Origin: Clostridia bacterium
GTDB taxonomy: Bacteria; Bacillota; Clostridia; Christensenellales; Pumilibacteraceae
DNA length: 32,400 nt
Direction of reading: 5' to 3'
NCBI GenBank assembly: GCA_017452405.1
Contig: JAFTMM010000038.1
Span: 1-32,400, forward strand
Part shown: positions 6,951 to 15,535 of the stretch, piece after piece
Layout: each line of letters starts with the position of its first letter
How positions within the stretch are numbered: the stretch's first letter is position 1
The notes under the pieces: generated by a model
Databases searched by the model: none
What the model was told of the DNA's origin: nothing
What the model saw: the letters and a program-made list of their open reading frames with translations, nothing else
Program-made: the position numbers and the translations under genes

Positions 6951-8708
6951 TCAGAAGCTCCAACCGAATGCGCTTGAAGTCCACATGATAATAAGGCAGT
7001 ACAGCAGTATGGAAAGCGTATCCATAATGGTGGTAATCACGGGGGTAGACATGAGCGCAGGGTCTACTTTAATCTTTTTCGCCAAGATGGGAAGCATCGC
7101 GCCTATAACCTGCGCCAAAAGCACGATGCCTATGAGCGAAAGTCCGAGAATAAGCGCAATTTTAAGAACGGCTAAATCTTGATTGATAACCGGATCCCAC
7201 CAATATATAAGCACAACTCTGACTGCGTTAGCGACTGCAAGGATAGCGGAGCAGATTAAAGCTATGCGTCCTTCTTTTAGCGTTACTTTTATAAAGTCCT
7301 TAGTGGATATTTGGTCGAGGGCGAGCGCACGGATAACCGTAGTGGACGACTGCGCTCCGCAGTTACCTGCCGTACCCATAAGCAGGGGAGTGAAGGCAAG
7401 CAGGAACGTTGTCAGCTCGGCTTCAAACGCCTGAATCATAAGACCGGTAAACGTCGAAGAAATCATCAAGAAAAGTAGCCACAAAATTCGACCTTTGGAA
7501 TGTTTCCAAGACGAAGTTTTGAGATACTCGTCCTCAATGGGCGCCATTGCCGCCATCTTAGAGAAGTCCTCTTCCGTTTCCTCTTCGATTATGTCCACGA
7601 TATCGTCAACGGTAACGATACCGACCAGCCTGTTTTCGCTGTCGCATACGGGCATGGACGTAAAGTCGTATTTTTTGAAAAGCCTTGCAACTTCTTCCTG
7701 GTCGGTGTTCGTGCGGACGATAATGACGTTGTCGTCCATTAGCTCTCCGACTTTATCTTCAGGCGAAGCAAGGAGAAGCTTGCGAAGCGTAACGATACCG
7801 AGCAATTTGCGCGCAGAATCGAGTACGAAACAGCTGTTAATGGTTTCCTTGTCTATACCTACGCGACGGATTTTTGCAATAGCTTGATTTACGGTGTCGA
7901 ACTCTTTGAGATCGACGAACTCCACCGTCATTATGCTACCTGCGCTATCCTCTGCGAATTGGAGCAGGTGGTTGACGTTGGCGCGAGTTTCGGGCTTGGC
8001 GTTTGCAAGCAGTTTTTTTACGACCATCGACGGCATTTCGTCAAGCAGGTCGGCTGCGTCGTCGGCGTACAGGTCGTCGATTATAGCGCCGGCTTCGGAA
8101 TCGGATAATCGGGTAAGCAAGCTCTGACTTACTTCGGGCGGGAGATAGACGAATACGTCCGTTGCCATATCCTTAGGGAGCAGGCGATAAATTTTAAGCA
8201 GATCTTCGGTTTTAAAATCGTCGAGAATTTCTGCGATATCTACGGGATTCAGTTCGATAAGAACGCTACGGAGCAGGGCAAGCTGTCGTGACTCCATGAG
8301 GTACTCCATAGAATCTTCGATAATTTCGCGCGCGCGGTCGTCCTTATGCGCCAACATCTTCTGAATAACGAAGGGCGGTAAGTCGATAACGGCGGCGCGG
8401 TCGTCCTTGCCGTACAACACTTCAAGTACTCTTGAGGTATGCACGCCCTGAATTTCACGCATGAAGTTCTCGTCGGGATCGTCACTCGTTTCCCTTATAA
8501 GCCTTACCGCCTCGTCTTTTTCGAGAGAAAGCAGGGCGTCCGCTCTGATTTCAGGCGGAACGAGCTTGAGAATTTCATTCATTTCGGCGTACGTGAAAGC
8601 GGAAAGCAGTTCCTTAACGCTTTCATAATCCTCTTCTTCGAGAAAGTCTATTATCTTTTTTGCGAGATCGTCGAGGCTTGGGGTAAGTTTTTCAAGAGTT
8701 TCTGCCAT
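6951..8708 (-). CDS. mgtE: MgtE-type magnesium transporter with extended N-terminal domain
   Basis: Mg2+ channel/transporter of the cell membrane, gated by cytoplasmic Mg2+. The order of parts is a usual MgtE N-domain (about 145-255), two CBS domains (about 258-380) and five membrane helices (from about 408). The pore signatures PLLMGTAGNCGAQSS and MSTPVITTIMD are present, the latter with the conserved aspartate at 563. At 585 residues it exceeds the usual 450 or so, because residues 1-140 add helical sequence that resembles the N-domain itself (AEMNEILKLVPPEI against VDIAEILDDFKTED). GGAGGAGGTGGAAT precedes the ATG. The leader is too short for a magnesium (M-box) riboswitch, but a hairpin touches the Shine-Dalgarno site. 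Confidence 0.95.
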   Translation of the reverse strand: MAETLEKLTPSLDDLAKKIIDFLEEEDYESVKELLSAFTYAEMNEILKLVPPEIRADALLSLEKDEAVRLIRETSDDPDENFMREIQGVHTSRVLEVLYGKDDRAAVIDLPPFVIQKMLAHKDDRAREIIEDSMEYLMESRQLALLRSVLIELNPVDIAEILDDFKTEDLLKIYRLLPKDMATDVFVYLPPEVSQSLLTRLSDSEAGAIIDDLYADDAADLLDEMPSMVVKKLLANAKPETRANVNHLLQFAEDSAGSIMTVEFVDLKEFDTVNQAIAKIRRVGIDKETINSCFVLDSARKLLGIVTLRKLLLASPEDKVGELMDDNVIIVRTNTDQEEVARLFKKYDFTSMPVCDSENRLVGIVTVDDIVDIIEEETEEDFSKMAAMAPIEDEYLKTSSWKHSKGRILWLLFLMISSTFTGLMIQAFEAELTTFLLAFTPLLMGTAGNCGAQSSTTVIRALALDQISTKDFIKVTLKEGRIALICSAILAVANAVRVVLIYWWDPVINQDLAVLKIALILGLSLIGIVLLAQVIGAMLPILAKKIKVDPALMSTPVITTIMDTLSILLYCLIIMWTSSAFGWSF

Positions 8709-8723
8709 ATTCCACCTCCTCCG

Positions 8724-8744
8724 TATCCGCTACAGGAGCGGATA
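8724..8744 (-). promoter_or_regulatory. Perfect hairpin in the mgtE leader next to the Shine-Dalgarno site
   Basis: TATCCGCT and AGCGGATA form a perfect 8-bp stem with a 5-base loop in the roughly 48-base mgtE leader. It ends where the GGAGGAGG region begins. No U-run follows, so it is not a terminator. It could modulate ribosome access or mRNA stability. Confidence 0.45.
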
Positions 8745-8763
8745 AATAGTTTTCTTCGTTTAT

Positions 8764-8792
8764 ATTATACAACCCACTCACAAATTTTGCAA
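8764..8792 (-). promoter_or_regulatory. Promoter of mgtE
   Basis: On the minus strand, TTGCAA (8792-8787), a 17-base spacer and a perfect TATAAT (8769-8764), with a predicted start near 8757. It diverges from the M20 hydrolase promoter. Confidence 0.7.
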
Positions 8793-8848
8793 CTTTTTTA
8801 CTAAACTTTATTTTGCTAAATAATAAAATCAATTTGACCGCAAATCGT

Positions 8849-8877
8849 TTGATTTTTGACGGCTTGTGTAGTATACT
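8849..8877 (+). promoter_or_regulatory. Promoter of the M20 hydrolase operon (leaderless type)
   Basis: TTGATT (8849-8854), a 17-base spacer and TATACT (8872-8877). The -10 box ends 7 bases before the GTG start at 8885, so transcription should begin at or within a base or two of the start codon. Confidence 0.65.
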
Positions 8878-8884
8878 TTTACGA

Positions 8885-9997
8885 GTGAGTTTATATTCTG
8901 ACAAAGAAAGAGAGGAATTACTTTCTTTTATAGTCAAAACTCGGCGTGAGCTTCACGCTATGCCCGAATTGTCCAGCAAGGAATATCGCACGAGCGAGTA
9001 TGTTGCTGAAAAATTAAGAGGTTGGGGTGTAAGCTACAAACGCGCGCATACCGGTCTTATTGCCGAAATCGAGGGTACAAACCCCGAAGTTGTGGCTCTC
9101 CGCGCTGACTTTGACGCGCTCCCCATTGTTGAAAACACGGGTTTACCTTTTGCTTCTACCAACGGAAACATGCACGCTTGCGGTCACGACGGGCATACGG
9201 CGATGCTTCTCGGCGCAACTAAGTTTTTGACCGAGCATAAACCTAAGTATACCACCAGGCTTATATTCCAATTCGGCGAAGAGGGGGATGGCGGTGCAAC
9301 CACCATGATAGACGGCGGAGCACTCGACGGCGTTAACGCAATATACGCTCTTCACCTTTGTCCCGAACTTCAAAAAGGCAAGGTGGGAACGAGGGTAGGC
9401 GCGTTGTTTGCCGGCGTAGTGGAGTTTGACGTTGAGTTCGTCGGAAAGAGCGCGCACGCCGCCACCAAGAGCGAAGGTAACGACGCGGTAGCTTCCGCCT
9501 GTGAGTTCGTCACTTTGTTAGACTTATGCCGTCACGGCGACGAGAATATGCTCCTTCACGCAGGAGTGATTAAAGGCGGTCAGGCAAGAAATATCGTAGC
9601 CTCCGCTTGCGACGTTGAATGTACTTTCCGTTTCTTTGACGTAAAGCAAAGCCAAACGGTGCTTGCCGAGATAGGAGAGCTGGTAAATACTATCGGCAAA
9701 AAGTACGGAGCGACGGGCAGAGTAACCGTAAAATGTATATATCCGCCCCTCATCAATCACGGTTCGGCGGTAAATAAGCTCAGAGCTATGACGGACGTTG
9801 TGGAAATGCCGGCGCGCTTCACGGCAGAGGACTTTGCGTACTATCTTGAAAAGGTTGAGGGCGCGATGGCGTGGTTAGGCGTTCGTGACGAAGAGCACGT
9901 TTTCCCTCTTCACAGTGATAGATTTGATTTTGACGAAAGCGTTCTCATTACGGGAACGGAATTATTTATAAAACTTGCTAATGCAGGAGTGATCTAA
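8885..9997 (+). CDS. M20-family (M20D-like) amidohydrolase
   Basis: Two-metal amidohydrolase of the group that includes hippurate and N-acyl-amino-acid hydrolases and N-acetyl-diaminopimelate deacetylase; the substrate cannot be told from sequence. In the 370-residue protein the metal-site motifs are complete: C99/H101/H104 (CGHDGH), E132-E133 (FGEEGDGG), H157 (YALHLCPEL) and the C-terminal LHSDRFDFDE. The N-terminal RRELHAMPELS is also typical. The frame is open upstream to a TTG at 8813, but all upstream TTG codons lie in or before the promoter. GTG at 8885 is the only start that keeps the conserved N-terminus. There is no Shine-Dalgarno sequence. It leads a five-gene operon and its stop overlaps the next start by one base (TAATG). 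Confidence 0.88.
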   Translation: MSLYSDKEREELLSFIVKTRRELHAMPELSSKEYRTSEYVAEKLRGWGVSYKRAHTGLIAEIEGTNPEVVALRADFDALPIVENTGLPFASTNGNMHACGHDGHTAMLLGATKFLTEHKPKYTTRLIFQFGEEGDGGATTMIDGGALDGVNAIYALHLCPELQKGKVGTRVGALFAGVVEFDVEFVGKSAHAATKSEGNDAVASACEFVTLLDLCRHGDENMLLHAGVIKGGQARNIVASACDVECTFRFFDVKQSQTVLAEIGELVNTIGKKYGATGRVTVKCIYPPLINHGSAVNKLRAMTDVVEMPARFTAEDFAYYLEKVEGAMAWLGVRDEEHVFPLHSDRFDFDESVLITGTELFIKLANAGVI

Positions 9998-11241
9998 TGG
10001 CAGATAACGTAACAATAAAAGGTTTAGGCGCAAAAGCCAAACGCCGTGACGAATTTTCGACTACCGCAATTGAAGGTAGCGCTTGGTCTACGTTTAAAAA
10101 AGCATGGTCGGGCGTTAAAATTTCCAGAATATTTATAGTTGCAATCATTTGCGCGCTTTTCTGCGCCCCCGCAGTCGTATGGGTTATGATGTTTTTGCAG
10201 TACTTTACCAAAGCCATTGGCACGTCGTTTAACTACGGTTTATTTGACGGCTTGGGCTACGCCGGAGCAGGCGCGCTCACGAGTGGCATGAATACTGCGG
10301 AGATATTGGGCGCGGTAAGATACTATGAATACGCCGTTCTTCAATACGCAGTACTAATTCCTTGTATAGCGCTCGGCGCGATCGGTATCGGCGGACTCGT
10401 GACTTTGGCGCGTAAATCCATGTTTGAAGCTGCAGATAAACCCATTCGTATCTTCTTTGAGGGCGTTAAGCAGTCCTGGCTCCCTGCGATTATCGGCGGT
10501 ACTCTCGTTTCCGCTTGCATTTTCCTCGTAGTATTCTGCGCGCACGTCTTTACGGCGTACGGTCTGGGGCTGGGCGGTATGATAGTGACTATGATATTGT
10601 CGATCATACTTCTCGTTTTTGCAAGCATATACGCGTTTTATCTTCTTACTTTGAACGCAAACTATAAAATGCCTCTCGGCAGTCTGCTCAAAGACGCATT
10701 TATTCTTACCTTTAAGCGTTTCGTGTCTAATATAATCACCGCGCTTATGGTTTCGCTTATTATAGGACTTGCGTTTATGCTTACCGTTGGACTCGGTTCG
10801 TCCGGTTTTGATATGGTAGCCTGGTCGTTCCTGTTTATGTTCGGGTTCTACGCTATCTGCGCAATTTTCGTTTCTTCCAATCAAAAGACTTTTGAAACGG
10901 TTATGAACGATGGAATCGAGGAGCGTGAAGCTAAGGCAAGGACGCAGGATGCATACGCTGCGATAAGAGCTGCGAAAGCGGCAGGCGAACGCCCTGTGAA
11001 AAAATCGCAGGCGCCTCAGAGCAAGTACGTAAACCCCAAAAAGAAAAAGAAAAGCGAAAGCGCGAAAGACGAACTCGCAAAGGAAAAGATAGATCCTTTC
11101 AAGATCGAGCCTATCCGCGCAAAGGGCGGTTATACGGCTGAAGAACTTGCCAAGATCGAAGAGGATAAGCAGAAAATACTTGCGGAAGAAAATAAAGTTA
11201 CGATTGAAGACCTTTCCGCATATACTGATGATGACGAATAA
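9997..11241 (+). CDS. Six-TM membrane protein with lysine-rich cytoplasmic tail (possibly DUF624/YesL-like)
   Basis: Function not recognised. The 414-residue protein has about six hydrophobic segments (near residues 45-67, 116-138, 160-184, 190-216, 240-263 and 271-291). A charged tail of about 120 residues follows, with a KKKKK run and many Glu/Lys, probably cytoplasmic. The middle part (FFEGVKQSWLPAIIGG, then LLKDAFILTFKRF) recalls the DUF624/YesL family, but that is a resemblance by eye. AGGAG precedes the ATG, which shares its A with the stop of the M20 gene. The stop in turn overlaps the TPR gene, so the three products are likely made in fixed proportion. Confidence 0.8.
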   Translation: MADNVTIKGLGAKAKRRDEFSTTAIEGSAWSTFKKAWSGVKISRIFIVAIICALFCAPAVVWVMMFLQYFTKAIGTSFNYGLFDGLGYAGAGALTSGMNTAEILGAVRYYEYAVLQYAVLIPCIALGAIGIGGLVTLARKSMFEAADKPIRIFFEGVKQSWLPAIIGGTLVSACIFLVVFCAHVFTAYGLGLGGMIVTMILSIILLVFASIYAFYLLTLNANYKMPLGSLLKDAFILTFKRFVSNIITALMVSLIIGLAFMLTVGLGSSGFDMVAWSFLFMFGFYAICAIFVSSNQKTFETVMNDGIEEREAKARTQDAYAAIRAAKAAGERPVKKSQAPQSKYVNPKKKKKSESAKDELAKEKIDPFKIEPIRAKGGYTAEELAKIEEDKQKILAEENKVTIEDLSAYTDDDE

Positions 11242-12860
11242 TGATTCTTGAGTTCAAACAATCAGATAATTTTTATATAAAACAATCCGAAGCGTTCGGA
11301 CGAAGGGGCGATTTTTATAAGTCGCTCCTTTATGCGCGTAGAGCGGTTTATTTAGGCAATTCAGGCGGGGAAGAACGCCTTGCTGACGCGTTACTTGAAA
11401 GCGGTAATCTGTCTCAGGCGTGCAAAGAATACCTAAAATTATATCGCGCGGGCAGAAAGTCCACCAAAGTATATGCTGGACTTATCAAAAGCCTTACCGC
11501 TATGTCGCGCTACGCTTCCGCTACGCGTTTTATTTCCGAGGCAACGGACGAGTATTATCTTCCCGAATTCGGTGAAGATTCTTATTCGGGCGTGGATAAC
11601 GTAAAAAAATACGTCAAGCATTTATATGAAACGTATCCCTATCCAAAAGCAGACGAATCGTTTGGAATGTTATACGCTATCGGGCGTGGTGACGCGCTTC
11701 GCGACAGAACGTATATGGCGGATATGTGTCCGCAGAACGAAATGCCAGAGCCTGCTTTTTTATACAATACCATAAGCGTAGTAACGCCCGACCGTATGGA
11801 TAAAAAGCACGCCGAAGCGTTCCTGAAAATGGCAACGGCAACGTACGCCGAGGAGGAACGTCCCACCGCTATTCTTGCAACGGCGGTAGTTGCGTTACTT
11901 GCGCTCGGCACCAAGGCGGAAGCAGAGGACGTAGCAGACGAGCTTGCTTCACTCGTTCTGCCTGAAGATCCCGTCGAGCTTGCTAAATGCGCAATAGCAA
12001 TGCTTAGTTTGCGCGACTACGAATCGGCAATAGATTATTTGGAAGAACTGCTGACAATTTGCTTTGAATTTCGGCTTGTTACCGTTACCGCAATAGCGCA
12101 TATGAACGCAGGGAACGTAAAGCGTGCGCAGGAGCTTTTCGGCGCGGTGCTGAATATCGAGCCTGAAAACTACGTCGCGCGGTATTGGATAGGTCGTCTT
12201 AATAAAGGCGAAACCCCTTATCACAAGTTGGGCGAAACGTTGCCGAGAGAGGAAATCGTTCGCCTTAAAACGCTGATCGGGGAAGCGCTACTCGGCGTTG
12301 ACGTTGACGAGAAGCAAAGTAAACGCGCCGTTCGCTATTTCTTGGGCAAAACCGACGAATACGCCACGACGTTAGCGCGTAGACTAGCCGAAACGGGTTT
12401 ATATCCAGACGTATTGGAGGATGAATTATGTTCGCCCGAACACGGACTTGAGTTCGTGCGAGACGCTGTGAGCGAACTGCTCTGCAAAGAGCATAACAGC
12501 CGTCCCTCATTCTTTTTGCAAGGGCTGTTTAGTATGCGCCTTCGTTTTCAGCCTCAGATGGGAAACGAAAACGTTACGCGCGCCTTCGTGTTTGCGCAGG
12601 TAACGATGAACTTACTCGGCTTCAACAAGCAAAAAGAACTTGACTTGCTTTACGGGAAAGCGCTCGGCATAATTTCAAGTAAAGACCTTATAGGCGAAAC
12701 GAACGTACAATCGGTAGCGGCTGCGGTGTTGTCCGCCGTAAGCCTTGACGAGAACCTTAATGCTAAGACCGCTTCCGCGTTGTTTGCGTTCGCAGACGAG
12801 GAGAGGTCGGACGAGTTTTATAATCTTCTTACCGGCAAGTCCGAAGGAGGCAAATTATGA
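11241..12860 (+). CDS. TPR-repeat protein
   Basis: Function unknown. The 539-residue protein has no signal peptide or membrane segment and is mostly helical. Tetratricopeptide-like pairs can be seen near residues 13-70 (RRGDFYKSLLYARRAVYL; LADALLESGNLSQACKEYLKL) and 255-315 (LRDYESAIDYLEELLTI; MNAGNVKRAQELFGAVLNIEPENYVARY). Such repeats usually hold protein partners. The start overlaps the upstream stop by one base and lacks a good Shine-Dalgarno site, so it probably depends on translational coupling. It overlaps the next gene by 4 bases (ATGA). Confidence 0.82.
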   Translation: MILEFKQSDNFYIKQSEAFGRRGDFYKSLLYARRAVYLGNSGGEERLADALLESGNLSQACKEYLKLYRAGRKSTKVYAGLIKSLTAMSRYASATRFISEATDEYYLPEFGEDSYSGVDNVKKYVKHLYETYPYPKADESFGMLYAIGRGDALRDRTYMADMCPQNEMPEPAFLYNTISVVTPDRMDKKHAEAFLKMATATYAEEERPTAILATAVVALLALGTKAEAEDVADELASLVLPEDPVELAKCAIAMLSLRDYESAIDYLEELLTICFEFRLVTVTAIAHMNAGNVKRAQELFGAVLNIEPENYVARYWIGRLNKGETPYHKLGETLPREEIVRLKTLIGEALLGVDVDEKQSKRAVRYFLGKTDEYATTLARRLAETGLYPDVLEDELCSPEHGLEFVRDAVSELLCKEHNSRPSFFLQGLFSMRLRFQPQMGNENVTRAFVFAQVTMNLLGFNKQKELDLLYGKALGIISSKDLIGETNVQSVAAAVLSAVSLDENLNAKTASALFAFADEERSDEFYNLLTGKSEGGKL

Positions 12861-13648
12861 ACATAGAAAAGCTTTTTGAAAAGGAACTTCGCGCGTATTT
12901 TACGTCCCACCGCGGAATATCTGCGGACAAGCTGGACGACGTTACGCAAAAGTTATACGAAAAATGGTCGGACACGCCTTGCGCAGAACTCGGCGGTAAG
13001 ACGCCGAGACAGTACGTCGAGAGTATCGACGACGTAAAAACGCTGGTGTCGCTTGCTCTTGAAAGCGTAAGAGGAGGGGGAGAGCCTGCGCCTTTATACG
13101 TCGAGCGCATTTCCCGAATGCCTCACGCCTCTATCGAATTAAAGGAAATTCTACTGTCGAGTGAGAAAGAAAGCGTACGAATAGTAGCGTCGGAACTGTT
13201 GGATAGAATAGGCGATACTCCCGTTTCCGACTACGTTGAAATAGTGTTCGATCCCGACACTCCTACCGATCTTCGTGAAACGCTGATCAGCCGTCTGGAA
13301 GGTGAGGACGGATTAGCGGAAATTCTCATTCCGAGAATAAGTGAAACGGAGGGTGGAGCAAAGTTTATTCTTGCCGAACTTCTTGCGCGAAGTGGCGAAG
13401 TAGACGAGCGAATTTACGAACTTCTTATTGGACTGCTTGACGAAAAGGGCGCGGTAGCCTACGTCAGCCAGCTCTTGTCCGCTTACGGCGATCCGCGCGC
13501 GATTGAAAAGCTGTCTATGATAGCCGAAACGTGCGACTACGCCGACTATATTGACATTAGAAACGCCGTGGAAGCGCTCGGCGGAGAGCTTGCACTCCGA
13601 TTAAGCTGGGATAACGACGCGTCGTATAAAAAAATAAAAGGCGAGTAA
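12857..13648 (+). CDS. Helical-repeat (HEAT-like) protein of unknown function
   Basis: The 263-residue soluble acidic protein has no catalytic motif that I recognise. Repeating helical units of about 30 residues (SSEKESVRIVASELLDRIGD; PDTPTDLRETLISRLEGEDG; GGAKFILAELLARSGEVD; GDPRAIEKLSMIAET) suggest a HEAT-type solenoid. GAAGGAGG precedes the ATG, which overlaps the TPR stop (ATGA). Its place between a TPR protein and an HD hydrolase suggests a scaffold or adaptor role in the same complex, which is inference only. Confidence 0.78.
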   Translation: MNIEKLFEKELRAYFTSHRGISADKLDDVTQKLYEKWSDTPCAELGGKTPRQYVESIDDVKTLVSLALESVRGGGEPAPLYVERISRMPHASIELKEILLSSEKESVRIVASELLDRIGDTPVSDYVEIVFDPDTPTDLRETLISRLEGEDGLAEILIPRISETEGGAKFILAELLARSGEVDERIYELLIGLLDEKGAVAYVSQLLSAYGDPRAIEKLSMIAETCDYADYIDIRNAVEALGGELALRLSWDNDASYKKIKGE

Positions 13649-13667
13649 AATTAAATCGGAGGAAGTA

Positions 13668-14411
13668 ATGGAATACAAACTCATTACGCTCAAAGACGTC
13701 AAAGCAAACGAGGAATTTAAAGCTCTTATCGAACGTCAGAGCTCATATCTGGAAGAACTCGGTTATACCGAACACGGTCTTCGCCATTCGGGTTACGTTT
13801 CGGTTGCAACGGCCAACATACTTAAAGAACTCGGCTATGACAGTCGCATGATCGAACTCGGCAGAATAACGGGCTGGATACACGACGTCGGCAACACGCT
13901 CAATCGCAAGTACCACGGGCTTACGGGTGGCGTTTTAGCGTATAACGTACTCGTTAGAATGGGCATGGATCCCAAAGAAGCCATAATGATAAGCAACGCA
14001 ATCGGCAACCATGAAGAAAACGTAGGCGTTGCGTCCACTCCTCTTGCCGCGGCTCTTCAACTTGCCGATAAATCGGACGCTCATCGTTCCCGCGTAAATA
14101 AGGGCGGTTACGACGAACACGATATTCACGATAGAGTAAACATGTCGATTAGAAAGAATTACCTCGTCGTGGATAAGGAGAAACAGATTATCCGCCTCGT
14201 GCTCATAATGAAAGCGACGAGCGCGCCTATGGAATATCTTCAGATATACCTTCCCAGAATGGTAATGTGTGAAAAAGCGGCGACCTTTCTCGGCTACACC
14301 TTCGAACTCGTTATCAACGGCGTGCTTATAAACCACCACCGTAGAGCTAGCGCGGTAAACATAAAACTTCGTTCTTCGGAAACGGAGGTTACTTCGGACA
14401 CGGAAGACTGA
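13668..14411 (+). CDS. HD-domain metal-dependent phosphohydrolase
   Basis: The 247-residue protein contains the HD signature: H40 (LRHSGYV), H72-D73 (GWIHDVGN) and D134 (ADKSDAHRSR), with H83 and NHE (about 114-116) giving the extra histidines seen in some HD phosphatases. These residues bind one or two metals for cleaving phosphate esters, often nucleotides. The substrate is unknown. It has a good Shine-Dalgarno site (GGAGGAAGTA), follows the HEAT-like gene after 19 bases and is the last gene before a strong terminator. Confidence 0.85.
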   Translation: MEYKLITLKDVKANEEFKALIERQSSYLEELGYTEHGLRHSGYVSVATANILKELGYDSRMIELGRITGWIHDVGNTLNRKYHGLTGGVLAYNVLVRMGMDPKEAIMISNAIGNHEENVGVASTPLAAALQLADKSDAHRSRVNKGGYDEHDIHDRVNMSIRKNYLVVDKEKQIIRLVLIMKATSAPMEYLQIYLPRMVMCEKAATFLGYTFELVINGVLINHHRRASAVNIKLRSSETEVTSDTED

Positions 14412-14417
14412 AATAAA

Positions 14418-14449
14418 ACACGCTAAGGGTGCGACTTGGCGTGTTTTTT
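14418..14449 (+). terminator. Rho-independent terminator of the five-gene M20-HD operon
   Basis: A 10-bp stem (ACACGCTAAG/CTTGGCGTGT, one G-U pair) with a 7-base loop is followed by six T residues. It starts 7 bases after the HD gene stop. Confidence 0.9.
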
Positions 14450-14524
14450 GATAAAATCGTGCGATTTTATTCTTATCGCTATTTCTCTTTCATACTAATT
14501 TAACTAAGTTACGATAATATTAGC

Positions 14525-14553
14525 TTGCGAAATAAAATCAAGTATGATAAAAT
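14525..14553 (+). promoter_or_regulatory. Promoter of holA (leaderless type)
   Basis: TTGCGA (14525-14530), a 17-base spacer and TAAAAT (14548-14553). Only 6 bases (AACCGT) separate the -10 box from the ATG at 14560. Confidence 0.7.
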
Positions 14554-14559
14554 AACCGT

Positions 14560-15531
14560 ATGAAGTTTGCGGAACTAAAAAAACGCGTGCTTGGAGGTGA
14601 AATCAAGCCGTTTTATCAGCTCACGGGTGACGACGAGTATCTCAAATCGTCTGCGCGGAAAATCCTCGCAGGCAGAATTTTTATGCCCGAACTGAACGTG
14701 GTAAGTTTGGAAAACCCCACGTCAAGTCAGCTCCGTGACGCTCTTTCCGCTATGCCCATGATGAGCGACAGAAGACTCGTTATAGTGGATAATATTTCCG
14801 AAGTGTCTGCCGTTCAGGATTTGGAATGGGGAAGTACGATATTGCTTTTGACGCACCAAGCTACCAAAAAGAAGACAAAGCCCACGAAAGCTTCAAAGTC
14901 GCAAACTAACGAGGATGCAGTCGGTGCGTTTCTTGTAAGAGCCGAAGAGGTAGACTGCTCGCCCATGGACGAGTCGATTATCTTTAATTGGCTGGCTGTG
15001 GAAGCAAAGAAGAACGAAGTTACTATCGACGTGGAGTCTGCGCGCCTTCTCTGTGAATATTGTCGCAATTATATGTCAAGAATATCGACGGAGTTTGCTA
15101 AACTTGCTTCTTACCGCATGGGCGGAGTGATAACGGTAGAGGACGTGAAGAAATTAGTAACGCCGGATACCGAATACGCCGTATGGCAACTGTCGGGAGC
15201 GATAGCGTCGGGTAACGGCAAAAAAGCTATGGAGATTTACGGCGGTATGAACGAGGATGCAAAAAAGCCCGAAGTCCTCTTAGCAAACCTTCAAAGTCAC
15301 TTTCGCAAGCTGTTTTATTCTCTCACCGAAGCTGAAGAAAAATTGACCAAAAACCTTATGCGCTCAAACGCCTTGTTTGCCGTTAAACGTGAAGCCAAGC
15401 GTTTCGGCGCGTCGCGTCTGGCAGGTATTCTCCGTAGCCTCGGACAGACGGACGAAGACGTTAAGTCGAGCGTACTGCCCAGAGAAGTGGCAAGTGAAAC
15501 GATGATTTCACGCATATTATCCGAAGTTTAG
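14560..15531 (+). CDS. holA: DNA polymerase III delta subunit
   Basis: Clamp-loader subunit that opens the beta sliding clamp. The 323-residue protein fits the family (about 340). It has an N-terminal AAA-like fold starting PFYQLTGDDEYL, then SAMPMMSDRRLVIVDN. The helical middle domain has YMSRISTEFAKLASY, followed by a collar with LLANLQSHFRKLF. A lysine/threonine-rich insert (about residues 104-120) lies in the ATPase-like domain and looks like a surface loop. No Shine-Dalgarno site precedes the ATG; the -10 box ends 6 bases before it. It leads an operon with a small membrane protein and the M28-fold lipoprotein. Confidence 0.93.
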   Translation: MKFAELKKRVLGGEIKPFYQLTGDDEYLKSSARKILAGRIFMPELNVVSLENPTSSQLRDALSAMPMMSDRRLVIVDNISEVSAVQDLEWGSTILLLTHQATKKKTKPTKASKSQTNEDAVGAFLVRAEEVDCSPMDESIIFNWLAVEAKKNEVTIDVESARLLCEYCRNYMSRISTEFAKLASYRMGGVITVEDVKKLVTPDTEYAVWQLSGAIASGNGKKAMEIYGGMNEDAKKPEVLLANLQSHFRKLFYSLTEAEEKLTKNLMRSNALFAVKREAKRFGASRLAGILRSLGQTDEDVKSSVLPREVASETMISRILSEV

Positions 15532-15535
15532 TTTT

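Noticed and set aside
8709..8812. An M-box magnesium riboswitch before mgtE
   Set aside because: The predicted transcript leader is about 48 bases, far shorter than an M-box, and none of its structure is seen. Only a simple hairpin is present.
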